The position numbers and the translations under genes were made by a program. The notes beneath the pieces are model-generated. The model had not been told where the DNA came from, made no database searches, and saw only the letters and a list, made by a program, of their open reading frames with translations. A stretch of DNA of 64,000 nucleotides from Prorocentrum cordatum. Its lineage: Eukaryota > Sar > Dinophyceae > Prorocentrales > Prorocentraceae. This document shows, piece after piece, positions 59,969 to 64,000 of this stretch (position 1 is the first letter of the stretch; each line of letters begins with the position of its first letter). The stretch covers positions 499,963-563,962 of the forward strand of contig CAUYUJ010004536.1 in NCBI GenBank assembly GCA_963575745.1, read 5' to 3'.

Positions 59969-60174
59969 CAAATCGCAAGGCGAGCGCGGCCACCGCGGCC
60001 CGTCGCCCCCCCTTCCTCGCAGCCCCTCGGCGCGGGCAGCGAAGGGGGGGGGCGCCCCCCCCCTCTCTTCGCCCCTGCGCCCCGAGCTGTATGCGCGGGC
60101 GACGTTTCCAAGGTGTCCGCGCGCGTACATTATGAAGCACTCACCCATGCCTGCCCGGGCCTAAAGTGCACCCA
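59969..60174 (-). repeat. split direct repeat A1
   Basis: 206 bases from CAAATCGCAAGGCGAGCGCG to CTAAAGTGCACCCA, the 5' terminus in element orientation. Beyond 60174 the CAT/ATC microsatellite starts. Confidence 0.92.
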
Positions 60175-60400
60175 CCATATCCTCATCATCGTCATCATCA
60201 TAATATCCATCATCATATCCTCGTCATCGCCATCATCATGTAGTGATGATGATGATTAAATCATGACCCGCATGACGATGATGGCGGCGTGAAAATGTTG
60301 ATGCTGATGATGATGGCGACGATGACGAAGCCGATGATTGCGATGATGATGGCGATGAAGATGATGATGCTGATGATGATGCTGGGTACTGTGGCAGTCT
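60175..60400. repeat. CAT/ATG microsatellite (insertion target)
   Basis: ATC, CAT and ATG triplets flank the retrotransposon here and, on the other side, at 51509-51582. A further such tract is at 62516-62690. Confidence 0.9.
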
Positions 60401-60425
60401 AATCGGATTCGGATACTGTTGCAGC

Positions 60426-61972
60426 CTAATCGGAATCGGAAAGCACCACAGCCTCCGTGGAAGCGGGCCACCGCATTTCGTCAAGCACCTCCGTGAGGTC
60501 GGGCAGCGCCACGGGGACCCGCGCCAGGTGATCGGCCACGACGTGGTTCACGACGTTGAAGAACTCCTTCGGGCCAGGCGTGGCGTCGATCCTGCGCGCC
60601 CTGTACTCCCGAAAGACGTCGGAGCGGATCGCGACGGCGATCTGCAGCCTGCTGTCGTCTACGCGCTGTTGCAGCTCGTGGTGGGTCGCGTTGTGCTCGA
60701 GGGAGGACAGGGTGCCCATGTAGAAGGGCCCAGGCTGTTGCTCGAGGGTGACGACCCTTCCGCAGGAGGCTGTGCTCGAGAGTGACGCCCCATCGGGTGC
60801 TCCCCCTGGGATCCTCACTTGCACGGAGCGCGCCCCGAAAAGCGTCGCGGCCGCGTGCAACAGGGGGCATCCGCCATCTGTGCGCCGACCATCGCCCCGT
60901 GCGCCTGGTTGCGTGAGCTGGATCGATGCGTGCGCGAACGCGTTGTCGGCGAAGTGCACTGTCATGGTGGGCTTTCCGTTCTGCTCGACGATGGCAGGTG
61001 GCATGCCGTCGGCTTTGACAGCCTCGCGCATTTTCTCTCCCAGCTGTTGCAGCCGCGGGCGCATCTTCTTCCGCGGCGCTCGCACGAAGGCGGCCATGTG
61101 GGGCGAGGGGGCGATCTGCAAATTCCCGTCCTCGTTGAGGCTGCGGCGCTTCGGGGGGCTTTCGTCGTCCACGACGCCTGCGACCTCTGTTTTCAAGCCC
61201 TGCGCCGCCTCGTCGCCTCGGACGCATTTGGAGACGGTTGCCCCCGTGTCCAGGCGCTCCTTGGCCAAGTTCTGCCAGCGCGGGTCTCTCTGCAAGAAGC
61301 GGAGCAAGTCTGGGTCCAGCTCCGCCTCCGCTATCGTGCCCGTGCTGTTTTTCCCTGCGCCATGGGGGCGCGCGCGTCGAGCTGGGCGCCAGCCGGCTGC
61401 AGGAAGCGACGCGCCCTTAGACGGCTGATTGTCGCTCTGGCGCCAGGGTGCCAAAGCAGGCAGCTCTCGGCGGCCTTCAACGAGTCTGGGGGGCAGCCTG
61501 CAAGTTCGGCAACGGGCCAGCGCCCTCGGCCGTCGAGTGGCTTCGCTGTTTCAGCCTTTAGCCAATCCTCGCCCGACCGCTTGAACCACTCCTTAAAGAA
61601 AGGCAGGTTGTCCAGCCACGGGGCGGGATCCTCGGAACCGTAGTCTCCGGGCCCAGGCTCCTCGCCTGGGATCCCCAAGACCTCCCTGAAGGTATCCACG
61701 AAGTCTTTCGGGTGCACTCATGGCTGCCCGACCGCGCCAAAAGTCTCTGGTTGGAACAACACCTGGCGCGTGTGCAACTCCGCGATCAGGCACCCGATGG
61801 ATCAGATGTCCAGGTCCTCTGAGTAGCACTGGTTCCCCAAGAAAACGTCTACCGCTCTGTAAGCGGGCGTGCGTACTCCGAGGTCGTCGCAGGTCGGGCT
61901 GCAGCGCAGTTTCTTCTTCAACCTGTCGTGGGAATCCGCCATCTCCACACGGCCGAGGTCGCCGATCACCAC
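60426..61972 (-). pseudogene. decayed CMGC-like protein kinase with long C-terminal domain
   Basis: The acceptor CCCCTCTCCGCAG|GTGGTG at 61972 starts a kinase C-lobe: VVIGDLGRVEMADS holds a DLG variant of DFG; RTPAYRAVDVFLGNQCYSED, then SIGCLIAELHTRQVLF, is the activation-segment end and helix F; CLLWHPGARATISRL is the last conserved Arg region. A TGA stands where the family has Trp in DxWSxG (about 61797-61799), another TGA follows (about 61719), and a frameshift near 61400 moves into the frame ending at 60426. The C-terminal 300 residues (FLQRDPRWQNLAKERLDTG, VHFADNAFAHASIQL, TDGGCPLLHA, LQIAVAIRSDVFREYRARR) look like an extension common on dinoflagellate kinases and possibly derived from a 2OG oxygenase. 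The N-lobe is not in the window. Confidence 0.65.
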
Positions 61973-62093
61973 CTGCGGAGAGGGGCGGATGGAGGAGAGG
62001 GGAGCGACGGCGACTGAGCTCCCCCTGGAGGGAAGGGCGGGCTAGAGGGCACGACGACGGCATCTCGGGGGAAGAGTGGAACCTCCCTTGTTA

Positions 62094-62520
62094 GAACTCG
62101 GTGTGAGACCTAACATGAAGGCTAGCGAGGTGCAACATGATAGGCTGACTATGGCCTCGTATATTAGGGCTCCGTCGGAGCTCTAACATGCTATGTTAGA
62201 GCTCCATGGGAGCTCTAACGCGCTATCTTAGAGCTCCATCGGAGCTCTCACATGCTATGTTATAGCTCCCTGGGAGATCTAACATGCTAGGTTAGAGCTC
62301 CATGGGAGCTCTAACATTCTATGTTAGAGCTCCATGGGAGCTCTCACATAGCAGGTTCGAGCTCCCTGAGAGCTCGAGCGTGGCAGGTTACAGATCCCAA
62401 GTGGCTCGAGCATGACTCGAGCATGGCATGTTAGAGCTCCCTGGGAGCTCTAACATGCTATGTTAGAGCTCCCTGGGGACTCTAACATGCTATGTTAGAG
62501 CTCCGTGTGAGCCCTAATCG
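62094..62520. repeat. array of ~32-base palindromic units
   Basis: About a dozen units of TTAGAGCTCC-ATGGGAGCTC-TAACATGCTATG type, each nearly self-complementary (TTAGAGCTCCATGGGAGC and its inverse). Two more units stand at 63185-63285. Confidence 0.9.
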
Positions 62521-62690
62521 TCATCATCATCATAATCGCCGTCGTCGTCAGCATCATCATCGTCATCATCACCGTCATCGTCATCATCATCGTCGTCGTC
62601 GTCATCATCATCATCAGCATCGTCATCATCATCATCGTCATCATCACCATCGTCATCATCACCGTCATCATCGTAATCAGCATCCCTCAT
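62516..62690. repeat. CAT/CGT trinucleotide repeat
   Basis: ATCATC and GTCATC units directly continue the palindrome array; a CCT stretch follows to about 62790. Confidence 0.9.
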
Positions 62691-62829
62691 GGCCCATGGC
62701 CCTCCTCTTGCTCGCCCTTTTTCCTGCTATCCTGCTCCTCCTGCTCCTCATCCTCCTCCTTCTCCTCCTCCTCCTCACGCCCCCTCTCCCCCTACCCCCT
62801 CCCCTGGACCTGGACGGGGCGCCCCGCGG

Positions 62830-63170
62830 GTAGTTGGAGAGCCCAAGATGGCCCAAGACGGCTCCAAGAGCGCATCGGGGAGCCCAAGATGACCTCCGAG
62901 ATGCTTCAAGATAGCCTAAGATGCCTCAAGATGGCCCCGAAGATTCTCCAAGGGCCCCCAAGAACGCTCCAAGACGGCTCCAAGAGGCCTCGGAGACCTC
63001 GAAGAAGGCCCACAATATGCCAAAACCCTTTAACAACTTACAGAAAATATGTGATTTGTGCCTTCTCGCCTTTTCGCTTCCGACGACCATCCGAGGCCCC
63101 AAGATGGCTCCAAGATGGCCCAAGAGCGCCCAAGAGCGCTCCAAAAGCGCCCCAAGAGGGGTCCAGGATG
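62830..63170. repeat. CCAAGATGGC-type satellite
   Basis: Another block of the degenerate satellite (GCCCAAGATGGCCCAAGACG), ending shortly before the palindromic units at 63185. Confidence 0.8.
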
Positions 63171-63287
63171 CTATTTTGTGGGTTATGCCATGTTAGAGCT
63201 CCCTGGGAGCTCTAACATAACATGTTAGAGCTCCCTGGAGCTGTAACATGCCATGTTAGAGCTCCCTGGGAGCTCTAACCTACCCGC

Positions 63288-64000
63288 CGCCGCCGCCGCC
63301 GCCCCTCAACCGTTTTACAATCGATTGCGCAACGGTTAAGACCCCCCTCTCGCCAGGGGGGTCTTAACCGTTGCGCAATCGATTGTGAAACGGTTAGGCG
63401 CTCCGCCGCCGCCGCCGCCACCGCCGCCGCCCCTTAACCGCTTCGCAATCGATTGCGCAACGGTTAAGACCCCCTCTCGCCAGGGGGGAGCCTTAACGTT
63501 GCGCAAAGCGCTCGCCGCCGCCGCGCCGGCCCCGTAAACGTTCCAAAATCGGATTGCGCAACGGTTATAGGGCCCCCCCCTCTCGCAGGGGGGGGCCTTA
63601 ACCGTTGCGCCAATCGATGGTGAAACGGTTTAAGCGCCGCATGCAGCCGCCGCCGCCGCCGATCGTAACGCTTAACCGTTTCACATTCGATCGCGCAACG
63701 GTTAAGACCCCCCTCTCGCCAGGGGGGTCTTAACCGTTGCGCCATCGATTGCCAAGCGGCCAAGCGCTCCGCCGCCGCCGCCGCTGCCGCCGCCGCCCCT
63801 TAACCGTTTCACAATCGATTGCGCAGCGGTTAAGCCCCCCCCTCTCGCCAGGGGTGGGTCTCCGTTGTTTGCGCCATCGATTGCTGCAACTGTTTATGGC
63901 CGCCGCCGCCGCCGGCCGCGCCGCCGCCGCCGCCCTTTAACGTTTTGCACAATCGATTGCGCAAACGGTTAAGGCACCCCGCCCCCCGTCCTCGCCAGGG
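63288..64000. repeat. tandem array of long hairpins separated by GCC repeats
   Basis: Five complete units and one cut by the window edge. Each unit has a GCC triplet run, then a left arm TTAACCGTTTCACAATCGAT-TGCGCAACGGTTAAGACCCC, a short TCTCGCCA loop, and the inverse arm. In the first unit (63307-63396) the arms pair over about 41 bases with two or three mismatches. Later units carry small insertions and deletions. Confidence 0.92.

Larger units (their letters stand above)
51583..60174 (-). mobile_element. tyrosine-recombinase retrotransposon (Ngaro/DIRS-like) with split direct repeats
   Basis: Read on the minus strand the order is A1 (60174-59969), recombinase, small ORF, gag-like, reverse transcriptase/RNase H, B1 (52400-52178), A2 (52177-51972), a 166-base spacer and B2 (51805-51583). 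A1 and A2 are both 206 bases and nearly identical. B1 and B2 are both 223 bases with a few differences. This A1-B1-A2-B2 layout is the hallmark of Ngaro-type elements, which replicate through a circle and insert by a tyrosine recombinase without target duplication. Flanks on both sides are CAT/ATC microsatellite and no duplication is seen. The coding region carries several frameshifts and stops, so this copy is probably dead, but the repeats are fresh. Confidence 0.9.

Noticed and set aside
61719-61799. Reading the kinase TGA codons as evidence of TGA reassignment to Trp
   Set aside because: The gene also has a frameshift, Trp elsewhere in it is TGG, and the CTL gene appears to end with TGA. 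Decay is the simpler explanation.
62094-62520. Regular palindromic repeats that look CRISPR-like
   Set aside because: There are no unique spacers of constant length and no cas genes, and the organism is eukaryotic.

Overview
The window looks like nuclear DNA of a core dinoflagellate; the intron-inserting repeats suggest a Prorocentrum- or Polarella-type genome, but the species cannot be fixed from the sequence. The evidence is: a relict dinoflagellate spliced-leader sequence at the 5' end of a retrocopied gene (37725-37744); introns with GC and possibly GA donors beside GT; many short repeat families with inverted ends lying inside introns; and very high GC with long GGA/CCT tracts. There is one 100-base assembly gap (1010-1109). 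No tRNA, rRNA or CRISPR array was recognised.

Layout. (1) 5403-15059, minus strand: a choline-transporter-like (CTL/SLC44) gene in about nine exons, with introns packed with short inserted elements. (2) 18788-21642, minus: the last four exons of a prolyl-4-hydroxylase-like 2-oxoglutarate/Fe(II) oxygenase; these exons join in phase. (3) 28226-30725, minus: three exons of a protein with a von Hippel-Lindau (VHL) beta-domain. (4) 36220-37757: a reverse-transcribed mRNA copy (spliced leader, A-rich tail, 13-base target duplication) encoding a membrane segment, Cys-rich repeats and an ADP-ribosyltransferase domain, now broken. (5) 42230-45140: about 32 copies of a 90-base tandem unit, followed by ATG-rich and GATCGA-rich satellites to 47135. 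(6) 51583-60174, minus: a nearly complete tyrosine-recombinase retrotransposon (Ngaro/DIRS-like) with split direct repeats, recombinase, gag-like and reverse transcriptase/RNase H regions. (7) 60426-61972, minus: a decayed protein-kinase gene with a long C-terminal extension. (8) 62094-64000: a 32-base palindrome array and then an array of long hairpins that runs off the window.

Between these lie at least fourteen families of 120-250 base dispersed elements, called F1-F14 here. The best supported, F1, has about 28-base inverted ends and 8-9 base target duplications, the form expected of non-autonomous DNA transposons or introners. Several copies sit in introns, and in the CTL gene intron edges coincide with short direct repeats. 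A second background component is a degenerate satellite of roughly 11-base units (CCAAGACGGCC-like), which makes long meaningless open frames on both strands.

How the genes relate: all recognised genes are on the minus strand, consistent with the unidirectional gene blocks known in dinoflagellates. Nothing suggests they share a pathway. Exon calls rest on family resemblance, frame and splice-site agreement read by eye; no searches were run.
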